Shown one piece after another: positions 15,571-22,941 of a DNA stretch of 42,222 nucleotides (its first letter is position 1; every line of letters starts with the position of its first letter). Under the pieces are notes generated by a model. That model saw only the letters and a program-made list of their open reading frames with translations. It was not told where the DNA came from and searched no databases. The stretch lies in contig CAZRGP010000021.1 of NCBI GenBank assembly GCA_964599695.1, positions 1 to 42,222 of the forward strand, written 5' to 3'. Position numbers and translations under genes: made by a program. This DNA comes from RUG11783 sp964599695. Its GTDB lineage: Bacteria; Bacillota; Clostridia; Oscillospirales; Ruminococcaceae.

Positions 15571-15777
15571 ATGGCATTCATTCGGAAAACAATGGCGATG
15601 CTGCTGATCCTTGTTCTCGCCGCGTGCCTCTGCGCCTGTTCTTCCGGAAATGAGACTCCGGAAACGGACACGGAGGACTTCGTCTTCGGCAGTTCCACAG
15701 CAGACGCAAGGCACCGGGACAGCCATGTACTTGAGGTGTTCGAAGCGCACCGGGATGTCCTGGCGGATCTGTTTTAA
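15571..15777 (+). CDS. Tiny putative lipoprotein (possibly truncated)
   Basis: A 68-residue ORF with a good AGGAG ribosome site nine bases ahead. A basic N-terminus and hydrophobic core run to Leu-Cys-Ala-Cys, a usable lipobox, followed by a Ser/Gly/Glu-rich linker typical of lipoproteins. Only about 40 residues remain after the Cys, with no folded domain visible, so it may be the N-terminal stub of a larger lipoprotein or a genuinely small one. Isolated gene, followed by a hairpin. Function unknown. Confidence 0.5.
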   Translation: MAFIRKTMAMLLILVLAACLCACSSGNETPETDTEDFVFGSSTADARHRDSHVLEVFEAHRDVLADLF

Positions 15778-15806
15778 CTGATCCGGAAACAATGATATAG
15801 CGACAA

Positions 15807-15847
15807 ATACCTCCCTGTATCCGCGCTGAGCTGCTGCAGGGAGGTAT
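15807..15847. terminator. Hairpin between lipoprotein and flavin reductase genes
   Basis: Exact 11-bp arms ATACCTCCCTG (15807-15817) and CAGGGAGGTAT (15837-15847). The T run is poor on both sides, but the location between two convergent genes favours a bidirectional terminator. Confidence 0.6.
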
Positions 15848-15868
15848 CGTTGTATATAAGTAAAACGG

Positions 15869-16441
15869 TTACTTCTTCATCCAGTCCTTCCCGGCGTTCC
15901 AGGCCTGGCCCACCTTTTCACCGGTGGCATAGTATCCGTTGCGGAACTGATCGAACATGAGGGCGTGCAGTTTGGTCACATCCACTTTCCCCTTCTCATC
16001 CAGAACGGATTCCTCCGCCTTGACGTTGACGATCTTTCCGACGATGGCGGAAACATATTCGTCCTTGAGATGCTCCAGCAGTTCGCACTCCATGACGACC
16101 GGGAACTCCTTGATGATCGGAGCGTTGACCTTGTCGCTCTTTACGGCGTGATATCCGGTGCGCTCAAACTTGTCGTCCATACGGTTTCCGGAGGCGATCC
16201 CGAAAAAGTCCGCAACATCCATGTGCGCTTCATCCGCAAGGGCTACCGTGAAAGCCTTGCTCTCCATGATGTTGAGCCATGTCCTCTTGCCTTCTCCGAT
16301 GAAGAGGATGATCTTGTCACCATCCGCGATCTGGCCCCAGGCCACATTCATCACGTTGACCTTCCCGTTCTTGTCATACGCCGCCACCATTAACACCGGC
16401 ATCGGGTATACCGCATCCACCAATCCGAGATCCTTTTTCAC
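15869..16441 (-). CDS. Flavin reductase family protein (FMN-binding split barrel)
   Basis: A 190-residue protein of the DIM6/NTAB flavin reductase family. It opens with 'YPMPVLMVAAYDKNGKVNVMNVAWG', the FMN-binding N-terminal strand pair, and later has 'TVALADEAHMDVADFFGIASG'. The family reduces FMN/FAD with NAD(P)H, or acts as a ferredoxin-linked FMN reductase. The start is a GTG at 16441 with AAGGG seven bases ahead; the upstream frame lacks a site. It is divergent from an HxlR-macrodomain-sirtuin operon and shares a regulatory gap with it, so HxlR probably controls both. SirTM operons of other Firmicutes also carry flavin enzymes. Confidence 0.87.
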   Translation of the reverse strand: MKKDLGLVDAVYPMPVLMVAAYDKNGKVNVMNVAWGQIADGDKIILFIGEGKRTWLNIMESKAFTVALADEAHMDVADFFGIASGNRMDDKFERTGYHAVKSDKVNAPIIKEFPVVMECELLEHLKDEYVSAIVGKIVNVKAEESVLDEKGKVDVTKLHALMFDQFRNGYYATGEKVGQAWNAGKDWMKK

Positions 16442-16521
16442 TTTTTTCCCTTCTTTCCGGGGATCCGCTCCCCTTGTATTTTCCACACCCGGATGATAAC
16501 ATCTATACATCAATATTATCA

Positions 16522-16546
16522 AGTACCAACATTATTGTTAGGTACT
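16522..16546. promoter_or_regulatory. Candidate HxlR operator dyad
   Basis: AGTACC-AACA (16522-16531) and TGTT-A-GGTACT (16536-16546) mirror each other around TTAT, with one extra base in the right arm. It lies in the 123-base gap between the flavin reductase and HxlR genes, where a divergent regulator would act. Confidence 0.5.
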
Positions 16547-16564
16547 ATCTTACAGGTAAGCGTC

Positions 16565-16906
16565 ATGAAGAAAGATATCAGCAAAGCAGATTTTTCCGAT
16601 ACGGGATACAGCTACACCCTGTCCCTCATCTCCGGCAAGTACAAGCCGGTCATCCTCTACTGTCTGATGGAGTATGAGCCCGTCCGCTTCAACGAGATGC
16701 AGAGATACCTTAAGAACATTGCGGACAAGACCCTGAGTCAGAACCTGAAGGAACTGGAGACGGACGATCTCATCGTCCGTACCGTGTATCCACAGATCCC
16801 TCCGAAAGTGGAGTATTCCCTTACCGAGAGGGGCCACTCCCTTGTCCGGGTGCTGGACAAGCTCTGCGACTGGGGCATGGAGAACCGCCCGAAAGGAGAA
16901 ACGTGA
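16565..16906 (+). CDS. HxlR-family winged-helix regulator
   Basis: A 113-residue MarR-like regulator of the HxlR/YodB type. Its pattern is 'LISGKYKPVILYCLMEYEPVRFNEMQRYL', then 'KTLSQNLKELETDDLIVR' and 'VEYSLTERGHSL', the standard recognition helix and wing. Two cysteines (33 and 101) are present, but not the conserved N-terminal Cys used by YodB or HypR, so thiol sensing is possible though not shown. ATG at 16565 is chosen because it has AGGTAAG ahead and matches family length. It is first gene of the operon with macrodomain and sirtuin (one base gap), and divergent from flavin reductase. Confidence 0.87.
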   Translation: MKKDISKADFSDTGYSYTLSLISGKYKPVILYCLMEYEPVRFNEMQRYLKNIADKTLSQNLKELETDDLIVRTVYPQIPPKVEYSLTERGHSLVRVLDKLCDWGMENRPKGET

Positions 16907-16907
16907 C

Positions 16908-17711
16908 ATGGAAGAACTGCGCACACAGCATCAGCGCCTCGACTTTCTAGTGGAGGCCTTTAAGAAGGACTCGGTGCGGTACAGGGACCTGAAGACGCCG
17001 TACAGCACAGAAGAGAAGCGAGAACTTCTCCGCTCCCTCATGAATATCCGCATGCCGAAGGCCCTGCCGGAAGAAGTGCTCCTCGTTCAGGACGAGTACC
17101 TGAAACAGCGTGCAGAGGAGAAAGGTATCGTCCGTCCCGACGATATTCCGGTCATCCGGGACGGGATGTGCATCTGGCAGGGAGATATCACCAGACTTTC
17201 GGCGGACGCCATCGTAAACGCGGCCAACTCCCAGATGCTGGGCTGCTTCGTTCCGATGCACAGCTGCATCGACAACGCCATCCACACATTCGCCGGCGTG
17301 CAGCTGAGGGCGGAATGCAGCAGAAAGATGAATCATCTCCGCAAAAAGTACGGTCCCGGCTATGAGCAGCCCACTGCCGTTCCCATGCTGACCGATGCCT
17401 ATAACCTGCCGGCGAAAAAAGTCATTCACGTGGTGGGGCCCATCGTGGAAAACGATCTCACACCCGCGCTGGAGCAGGATCTCGCTTTGTGTTACCGCAA
17501 CACCCTAGATCTCTGCAGGGAGAATGATCTTCGAAGCGTAGCGTTCTGCTGCATCTCCACTGGCGTATTCCGGTTCCCAGCCGGGCGGGCAGCGGAGATC
17601 GCAGTAAGCACGGTGGAAGAGTGGATGTCAGCCAACCCCGGAGCAATGGACCGGGTGATCTTTAATGTTTTTAAGGATGAGGATAAAGCGATCTATGAAA
17701 AACTTGTATGA
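16908..17711 (+). CDS. Zinc-containing macrodomain protein-ADP-ribose hydrolase
   Basis: A 267-residue protein: a helical N-terminal region (1-80) and a macrodomain (82-265). ADP-ribose-binding features are 'QGDITRLSADAIVNAANSQMLG' in overall pattern (Gly92-Asp93, Asn104, Asn107) and the diphosphate loop 'STGVFRFP'. Cys113, His118 and Cys120 in the Gly-Cys-Phe-x-Pro-x-His-x-Cys stretch are the zinc ligands that mark the Zn-Macro class. Known Zn-macrodomains next to SirTM remove ADP-ribose from protein. AAGGAG lies ahead of the ATG, one base past the HxlR stop. The gene overlaps the sirtuin gene by 17 bases, so writer and eraser are translated together. Confidence 0.9.
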   Translation: MEELRTQHQRLDFLVEAFKKDSVRYRDLKTPYSTEEKRELLRSLMNIRMPKALPEEVLLVQDEYLKQRAEEKGIVRPDDIPVIRDGMCIWQGDITRLSADAIVNAANSQMLGCFVPMHSCIDNAIHTFAGVQLRAECSRKMNHLRKKYGPGYEQPTAVPMLTDAYNLPAKKVIHVVGPIVENDLTPALEQDLALCYRNTLDLCRENDLRSVAFCCISTGVFRFPAGRAAEIAVSTVEEWMSANPGAMDRVIFNVFKDEDKAIYEKLV

Positions 17712-18690
17712 CTACCTTCCCAACGGCTACCTGGAGACGATCCATGCCGGGATCAACACCGTCCGTCGCTTCTCCGGTGAGATGACGGAAGGCACAGGAA
17801 CAAAAGAATACCGCATCGGACAGCTGAAAGAAGCGCTGAATGATGCTGACGCGGTCGTGATCGGCGGCGGCGCAGGTCTCTCCACCTCCGCAGGGTTCAC
17901 CTACAGCGGTGAACGGTTCCAAAGATACTTTTCCGACTTCGAACAGAAGTACGGCTTCCACGATATGTACTCCGGCGGATTCTACGTCATGGAACTTGAG
18001 CCGGAGGTCGCATGGGCTTTCTGGGCACGCAACATCTGGATCAACCGGTATGTGGATCCTCCGAAACCGGTATATCCCATGCTCCTGCAGACAGTGAAGG
18101 ACAAGGACTATTTCGTCATCACCACCAACGTGGATCACCAGTTCCAGAGAGCGGGATTCAGCAAGAGCCGCTTATTTTATACCCAGGGCGACTATGGTCT
18201 CTTCCAGAGCGTCTCCCCTGGTTCCGGGAAGACCTATGACAACGGGGAGTGGGTCAGGGAAGCCCTGGAAGCGCAGGGATTCGTGCGGACAGAAGACGGT
18301 TTCTATGATTTCCCCGCGAATGGAAAAGTTTCCATGCGCATTCCCACAGAACTGGTCCCCACCTGCCCGGAAGACGGTTCCCCTGTCAAACTGAACCTGC
18401 GTTCGGACGACTCTTTCGTGGAAGACGAAGGATGGCACAGGGCATCCGCTGCATATTATGAATTTCTGCGCAGACATGATGGTCAGAAAGTGCTGTTCCT
18501 CGAACTTGGAGTCGGTGCGAACACACCGGTGATCATCAAGTATCCCTTCTGGCAGATGACTTACGAAAACAAAAACGCAGTATATGCCTGCATAAATTAC
18601 GGTGAGGCATACTGCCCTGTCGAGATCAGAAAACAGAGCATCTGCATCGACAGCGATATCGGAGATGTTCTGAACCTTTTAACCAGGTGA
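17695..18690 (+). CDS. Class M sirtuin (SirTM), predicted protein ADP-ribosyltransferase
   Basis: A 331-residue Sir2-fold protein. 'GGGAGLSTSAGF' (57-68) is the NAD-binding loop and 'TTNVDHQFQRAGF' (143-155) holds the Asn/Asp pair. The position of the catalytic deacylase His is Gln164 in 'YTQGDYGLF', a change characteristic of SirTM, which lacks deacylase activity and transfers ADP-ribose from NAD to protein. 'LELGVGANTPVIIKYPFW' closes the Rossmann core. In Staphylococcus and Streptococcus the target is lipoylated GcvH-L, encoded beside it with LplA2; neither gene occurs anywhere in this window, so the substrate here is open. GAGG-containing site ahead of ATG 17695, inside the macrodomain gene. 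Confidence 0.9.
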   Translation: MKNLYDYLPNGYLETIHAGINTVRRFSGEMTEGTGTKEYRIGQLKEALNDADAVVIGGGAGLSTSAGFTYSGERFQRYFSDFEQKYGFHDMYSGGFYVMELEPEVAWAFWARNIWINRYVDPPKPVYPMLLQTVKDKDYFVITTNVDHQFQRAGFSKSRLFYTQGDYGLFQSVSPGSGKTYDNGEWVREALEAQGFVRTEDGFYDFPANGKVSMRIPTELVPTCPEDGSPVKLNLRSDDSFVEDEGWHRASAAYYEFLRRHDGQKVLFLELGVGANTPVIIKYPFWQMTYENKNAVYACINYGEAYCPVEIRKQSICIDSDIGDVLNLLTR

Positions 18691-18743
18691 TTCACCTATA
18701 CGGCAGAAGGAACAATTCTCTGATTTCCTTTTTCCATATCGCC

Positions 18744-18799
18744 TTTACTTTTTAAGTATTGGCGATATAATATTATCGACAAGTTAGCACGCGCTAACT
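18744..18799 (+). promoter_or_regulatory. Promoter with downstream palindromic operator
   Basis: TTTACT (18744-18749) and TATAAT (18766-18771) are spaced by 16 bases. Just past the expected start point is AGTTAGC-ACGC-GCTAACT (18782-18799), with exact 7-bp arms, placed where a repressor would block transcription. The regulator is not identifiable in the window; the sequence is reminiscent of DtxR/MntR- or TetR-type sites. Confidence 0.6.
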
Positions 18800-18817
18800 A
18801 TATGAGGAGATAGCTCA

Positions 18818-19558
18818 ATGAATACGATCGGGATCGACCACAACCTGGACCGCCCGCGAATCAAAAAGCTGCTGACCATAGGTCTTGCAGCCTCGGTCCT
18901 TACCGGGATCGGGGACTTTTTGCTGGGGTACGCGGACAGCATGCCTGGAGGCAGCTTTGCCTCCAGTGTAATGGCCAGCGCGCCGAACCTTCAGGATAAG
19001 CAGATGATCATCGGCAGCCTCCTCGGTTTCTTTGGCATCTTCCTGGAAGGCCTTGCCTGCTTTGCCGTCTATCGCCTCATGGCGGACGCGTCACCAAGAT
19101 ATGCGCACGTTTACCGCGCCGGTATCTTCGGGTATATCTGGCTGGCTCCGGTTGGCTGCCATCTCAACATGGGCATCCTGAATCTTGCCTACAAGTACCT
19201 GCTCCAGGCAGATCCCATACTCGCCGCAAAGGCGGCGGATCTGCTTTTCTACGGTTTCAGCCTGCCTGTATACCTGCTGCTGATCCTTTTCTGGGTGCCG
19301 ATGATGATCGTGCAGTTTAAGGCTTTTTCAGAAGGAATGACACCTTACCCGAAGAATGCGAGGTGGTTCTGTGTTCTCATCGGCGCAGTCCCGGCACTGG
19401 TGCTGTCTGTGATCCTTGGTCCTTATACCGCTCTCGGAGCCGGCATCGGAACCATGTTTCTGAGCTTCGGCAACGCCTTTATGTTCGGCGGGCTCCTGGC
19501 AAAGATGCCGAGTCAGGAGCGCTTCGAAGAATTTGAAAAAATGCTCTCCCTTCAATAG
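18818..19558 (+). CDS. Integral membrane protein (DUF6796-like)
   Basis: A 246-residue protein with about seven hydrophobic segments, including 22-42, 68-92, 103-125, 150-175, 187-212 and 215-235. It contains 'GIGDFLLGY' near residue 30 and 'GYIWLAPVGCHLNMGI' near 105, resembling uncharacterised Firmicute membrane proteins that I associate with DUF6796; the assignment is from memory. No transporter or enzyme motif is seen. It has its own promoter and palindromic operator directly upstream, so it is regulated separately from the sirtuin operon. GAGGAG precedes the ATG. Confidence 0.7.
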   Translation: MNTIGIDHNLDRPRIKKLLTIGLAASVLTGIGDFLLGYADSMPGGSFASSVMASAPNLQDKQMIIGSLLGFFGIFLEGLACFAVYRLMADASPRYAHVYRAGIFGYIWLAPVGCHLNMGILNLAYKYLLQADPILAAKAADLLFYGFSLPVYLLLILFWVPMMIVQFKAFSEGMTPYPKNARWFCVLIGAVPALVLSVILGPYTALGAGIGTMFLSFGNAFMFGGLLAKMPSQERFEEFEKMLSLQ

Positions 19559-19606
19559 CTTCATCATATTTGGCAGAGATACCACGTCTGATCGTGACAA
19601 GATCAG

Positions 19607-19653
19607 GCATGGAGGAACCGCCATCCTCCTACATGTTTTGTGTCGTTATTTTT
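19607..19653 (+). terminator. Probable terminator of the membrane protein gene
   Basis: GGAGGA (about 19612-19617) pairs with TCCTCC around a 7-base loop, and the T-rich TTTTGTGTCGTTATTTTTTT follows. A second small hairpin CTGATC/GATCAG precedes it. Confidence 0.5.
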
Positions 19654-19708
19654 TTGTCTACCTAACGTTTTTGCGACGCCATCAAAGCACAATCACGCAT
19701 TATTCGCA

Positions 19709-19757
19709 AGTTAAAGCGGCAACTTTTGTAAATAATAAAAAAGTTACCGCTTTAACT
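19709..19757. repeat. Long inverted repeat in AT-rich spacer
   Basis: Two 19-base arms (19709-19727 and 19739-19757) are reverse complements with a single mismatch, around an 11-base AT loop. Each arm has a smaller internal symmetry (AGTT...AACT), so the whole looks like two head-to-head copies of one site. No T run. It could be a recombinase or attachment site, a miniature element or a structured RNA. The surrounding 300 bases hold no gene. Confidence 0.6.
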
Positions 19758-19851
19758 GCCACTTTTAATGCACTGGTTGTTTTACTGTCTTGTGGCCTGC
19801 TGGACAATTATTCAAAAACCCGAAATCGTTCCATGAATTATCTCGATCTGA

Positions 19852-20067
19852 TTCTTTGAATCAGCCGAGGTAATTTGTGCTGCGGATATTTCTAGGCGGG
19901 GCATCCACATCGTGGGCGCCCTTCTCCACTGTGGCCACGCTGAGTAAGCCCTTTTCATCCTGAACGTGTTCGAAGAGGAAGCGAACAAACGGAGACTCCT
20001 CACTGCCGGAAAGATGAGCGATCTGGAACTGGAGAAATATTTCTGCTTCGACAAGATCATCGGGTAA
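19852..20067 (+). pseudogene. Gene fragment with internal stop
   Basis: A plus-strand frame bounded by TGA (19849-19851) and TAA (20065-20067), broken by one in-frame TAA at 19945. The part after the break is strikingly protein-like ('NVFEEEANKRRLLTAGKMSD' and an acidic-aromatic end). There is no start codon with a ribosome site. It looks like the decayed C-terminus of an unidentified gene. Confidence 0.35.
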
Positions 20068-20128
20068 TCGGGAAAAGATCCTGCGAAAAGGATCTCCCGA
20101 TCGAACACACGAAAAAATCTGCACGAAG

Positions 20129-20167
20129 AATACCGTGCTCTGCCCTCAACAGGCAGGGCACGGTATT
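20129..20167. terminator. Strong hairpin downstream of the hydrolase-membrane fusion gene
   Basis: AATACCGTGC-TCTGCC (20129-20144) pairs with GGCAG-GGCACGGTATT (20152-20167) around a 7-base loop. T runs are poor, but it lies 26 bases past the stop of the minus-strand gene and most likely ends it. Confidence 0.6.
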
Positions 20168-20192
20168 GTGTCATGTCACGTTTTTACATTGA

Positions 20193-22139
20193 TCACAGGA
20201 TCGAGGATCCGCCTGTCACGATCCAGCACGCCAGCATCGCGGCGAGGCAGGCGCCGGTATAGGGTCTTCCCGTCTTTCTGTACGCGAAGGTGCAGAGGAT
20301 GGAGAAGAAAAGCACCTGCGGCACGAACAGGATCAGGATCGACATAAAGGGTCCGCCGAAGGTGGAACCGAAGAGCAGGTCCGCACCGGGTCCGATCTCG
20401 GCGAAGAACGGGATATACTCGATGAGAACGATGATCAGGACACCGCCTGCCATGAGCAGGAAGTTGGTGAACCAGTTCTTCAGGAACCCTTTTGTCCCTT
20501 TCTCGTAGGTGGCCCCGGTCCTCAGGTCACGCATGATCTTGCTGTTATTTAGCACATAGAAGACCGTGAAGAATGGGATATATACCAGGAACTGCAGGAA
20601 TCTCTCCCCGGTGAACGGGCGGAAGAAAGGCCAGATGAATCGGAGGTCCAGATCGAAGAGGCAGCAGTAGATGAGGTTCACGATATACATGAAAAGCATC
20701 AGACAAAGAGCCAGGAGCAGGGACTTTCCGAAGACCGCCCAGTTCCACTTCTCCCCTTCGATGCCGTTCTTTTTCTGGTTCTTTCTCGTGATGGCGGAAG
20801 TGATCAGCATCACAAGGATCAGCAGCAGATACCAGCCCAGGAAGCCGTTGCCAACCGTCATGCGGAAGATTCCTTCCGGCAGAGGAAGCAGGGCGTGACC
20901 AAGCTGGGTCATGAACGGGAAGGTCGCGCCGGACAGCAGCACCGTGATGAGCGCTCCCTTGGTCCATCCCTTTTTCGTGGCCATGGAATCGCGGGAAGGC
21001 ATCTCCTGTGTCACGTCACGGAAGAAAGGCGTCTCAAGCAGAAGGGACATCAGCGGGAAAAGGCTGGCAAGGACCAGAAGCATGGCGCACAGCACCAGAT
21101 ATTCCTTTCCCTTCGCCGTGATATCGCTCCCCGGCAGGTCATTGGGAAGATCCAGCGCCTGATCGAACCAGTCGAGAGCAACGGCGAGTCCGCCCAGATG
21201 GTGGGTGGTAAGCCGGTGGTTCGTATACAGGAGCTCCATCCTCCTGGCAGAGCCATCCGCGAAGTCGCCGTATGTGGTGTTCCATCTGGCGTTCTCCGCC
21301 GTGGTTCCAAGGAAGCACGTCCTCAGGTCGGACTTCAGAAGGTCATCATTCACCACCTTCTGGTAATCCCGGAAGTAGGAGAACTCGTCGTATTTAGCCT
21401 GCAGGAGCAGCACGTTGTTGAACTTGGTCGCAGGATCGTAGACATCGTCGGTGAACAGTTCGCCGCACTGGAGCACGACCGCCTTCGGGGCAACGACTAG
21501 ATCCCAGAAGTAAGCTGCCACTGTCCAGCTGGACCAGGTCCCCATGGAGTGTCCGCTCACGCCCATCCGGTGACTGTCCACATAGTCCTGCAGAGAAAGC
21601 CATTTGTAGGCATCCACACCGCCGCAGGAGGAGTCCAGGATGGCGTTTCCGTCGTCGTCCTTGGAATAGTGGTCGTTAAAGAAAGACAGGTTGGAGAAGT
21701 TCATCAGGACCCGATAGCGCTTGGATCCCCCGATCTTCTTGAAGGTACCGTCCTCCACCGAATCGTTTCCGTAGTTGACCTTGACCACATGATTGACGTA
21801 TCCGCGCTTCAGAAGACCCACGGAACTGTCTCCGTGGCCGTACTCATCCAGACACAGGACCACCGCTCCCCTCCTCGCCAGCTCGATGGCGTAGGCAGCG
21901 CAGGTCTCATGGTCGTTCTGGTAACCGTGGAGCAGCAGGACTGCCGGGGCTTTGTTGTCCGCTGTGGCAGTCACCGGTCTGTACAGCTTATAAGTCAGGT
22001 AGCCGTCCTCCACCGGGATCTGTCCGTCGGTGATCTCGATGTTTCCGTGATCCCTCTGGATCCCGTCGGCAAACAGCATGCATACCGTGGCCAGGATCAG
22101 GCACACAGCGCACGCGATCAGATTTCTCTTGGTTCTCAT
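20193..22139 (-). CDS. Alpha/beta hydrolase fused to a polytopic membrane domain
   Basis: A 648-residue protein. A signal-anchor helix (6-24) is followed by an extracytoplasmic alpha/beta hydrolase (about 35-325) with 'LLLHGYQND' oxyanion region, nucleophile Ser198 in Gly-His-Ser-Met-Gly, probable Asp251 in 'QAKYDEF', and His313/314 in 'LTTHHLGG'. From about 345 to the end come seven or so membrane helices, with no transporter motif that I recognise. The hydrolase core has a long insertion (about 110-185). The fusion suggests that a lipid, ester or peptide is cleaved at the membrane surface. GAGGAGG precedes the ATG. Single gene; substrate unknown. Confidence 0.8.
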   Translation of the reverse strand: MRTKRNLIACAVCLILATVCMLFADGIQRDHGNIEITDGQIPVEDGYLTYKLYRPVTATADNKAPAVLLLHGYQNDHETCAAYAIELARRGAVVLCLDEYGHGDSSVGLLKRGYVNHVVKVNYGNDSVEDGTFKKIGGSKRYRVLMNFSNLSFFNDHYSKDDDGNAILDSSCGGVDAYKWLSLQDYVDSHRMGVSGHSMGTWSSWTVAAYFWDLVVAPKAVVLQCGELFTDDVYDPATKFNNVLLLQAKYDEFSYFRDYQKVVNDDLLKSDLRTCFLGTTAENARWNTTYGDFADGSARRMELLYTNHRLTTHHLGGLAVALDWFDQALDLPNDLPGSDITAKGKEYLVLCAMLLVLASLFPLMSLLLETPFFRDVTQEMPSRDSMATKKGWTKGALITVLLSGATFPFMTQLGHALLPLPEGIFRMTVGNGFLGWYLLLILVMLITSAITRKNQKKNGIEGEKWNWAVFGKSLLLALCLMLFMYIVNLIYCCLFDLDLRFIWPFFRPFTGERFLQFLVYIPFFTVFYVLNNSKIMRDLRTGATYEKGTKGFLKNWFTNFLLMAGGVLIIVLIEYIPFFAEIGPGADLLFGSTFGGPFMSILILFVPQVLFFSILCTFAYRKTGRPYTGACLAAMLACWIVTGGSSIL

Positions 22140-22273
22140 TACGTTTCCTCCTCAAAAAACGCTAACCGGAACAAGTGGATCGGATATTATACTATCCTAT
22201 TTTAAACATACCACCCTTTTAGATGGTCAAACAGGGCTAAAGGTGGAAACTGCAACTGTAGCCGGAAGACAAA

Positions 22274-22306
22274 GATCCCGCCTCCGGTCAGACCGGAAGC
22301 GGGATC
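22274..22306 (-). terminator. Intrinsic terminator of the DUF6273 gene cluster
   Basis: GATCCCGC and GCGGGATC pair, with an inner CCGGT/ACCGG stem. In the minus direction TTTGTCTT follows. Confidence 0.7.
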
Positions 22307-22353
22307 CGTAATTCCGATATATCTTCTAGATCGTACTTCTGCAGGATGAGCCC

Positions 22354-22884
22354 TTAGTTGAGATTGACCCACATAACAGGAAGCACGCCCGTGTCGGAAT
22401 GATCCTTCCGTCTGTGATCAATCATGCCGCCCCGGCTGACCACATAGGCATTGCCCCTCATCTCAGAACGAAGCCAGTACACTTCCCCGCACGCATATCC
22501 TTCGAGCATCCCGAAAAAGTCCTCGGACTCCTCTTTGCTCAGCAGGAAGATCCGGTCCTCCACCCCGTCGTCGGTCTCCACCTCGTCGATCATAGCCTGT
22601 TCTCCGCGGTCGAAGGCTGCGCTGAAAAAATCCTCATTCAGCCATTTCCGCAGGGAGCACCTTTTCCAAGTGGTGAGATCTTCCCTGTCGTGGAACGGCC
22701 GATATGCTACGATATCCGTGCACATAAGGAGAAAATGTCCGCCGGAAACGTGCAGCACGTTCCACTCGAGAGGTCTTTCTTCTCCATCCTCATCTTGGAA
22801 CGATCCGAACGTCACCACTTTTGTGTCGTATGCGAACTTTCCCTTTCTGAGATAATTCTCCGCGTTTTTTCTGTCTTCCGCCAT
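22354..22884 (-). CDS. DUF6273 domain protein
   Basis: A 176-residue soluble protein with the DUF6273 pattern: 'FGSFQDEDGEERPLEWNVL' at 26-44, 'LLMCTDIVAYRPF', 'TTWKRCSLRKWLNEDFFSAAF' in the middle, and 'EDRIFLLSKEESEDFF' after it. The C-terminal part reads like the carbohydrate-binding-like or FGE-sulfatase-like loops often seen in this domain. The biochemical role of DUF6273 is not established. AAGGAG lies ahead of the ATG. It is the last of three same-strand genes (alpha-galactosidase-like, peptidase S51, this one) with gaps of tens of bases, so co-transcription is likely. Confidence 0.8.
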   Translation of the reverse strand: MAEDRKNAENYLRKGKFAYDTKVVTFGSFQDEDGEERPLEWNVLHVSGGHFLLMCTDIVAYRPFHDREDLTTWKRCSLRKWLNEDFFSAAFDRGEQAMIDEVETDDGVEDRIFLLSKEESEDFFGMLEGYACGEVYWLRSEMRGNAYVVSRGGMIDHRRKDHSDTGVLPVMWVNLN

Positions 22885-22941
22885 TTTGTTTTCTCCTTAT
22901 ATTTCTATTATTCCTATTAAATCAATCGCAGCCACAGGCTC

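Noticed and set aside
15869..18690. Phage origin for the macrodomain-sirtuin cluster
   Set aside because: Composition and codon use match the host genes on both sides, there is no integrase or structural gene nearby, and the known SirTM clusters are chromosomal.
19861..20124. An 87-codon minus-strand frame in the gap after the membrane protein gene
   Set aside because: No ribosome site and no recognisable pattern. The plus strand at the same place reads more like a protein fragment, although that one is broken.
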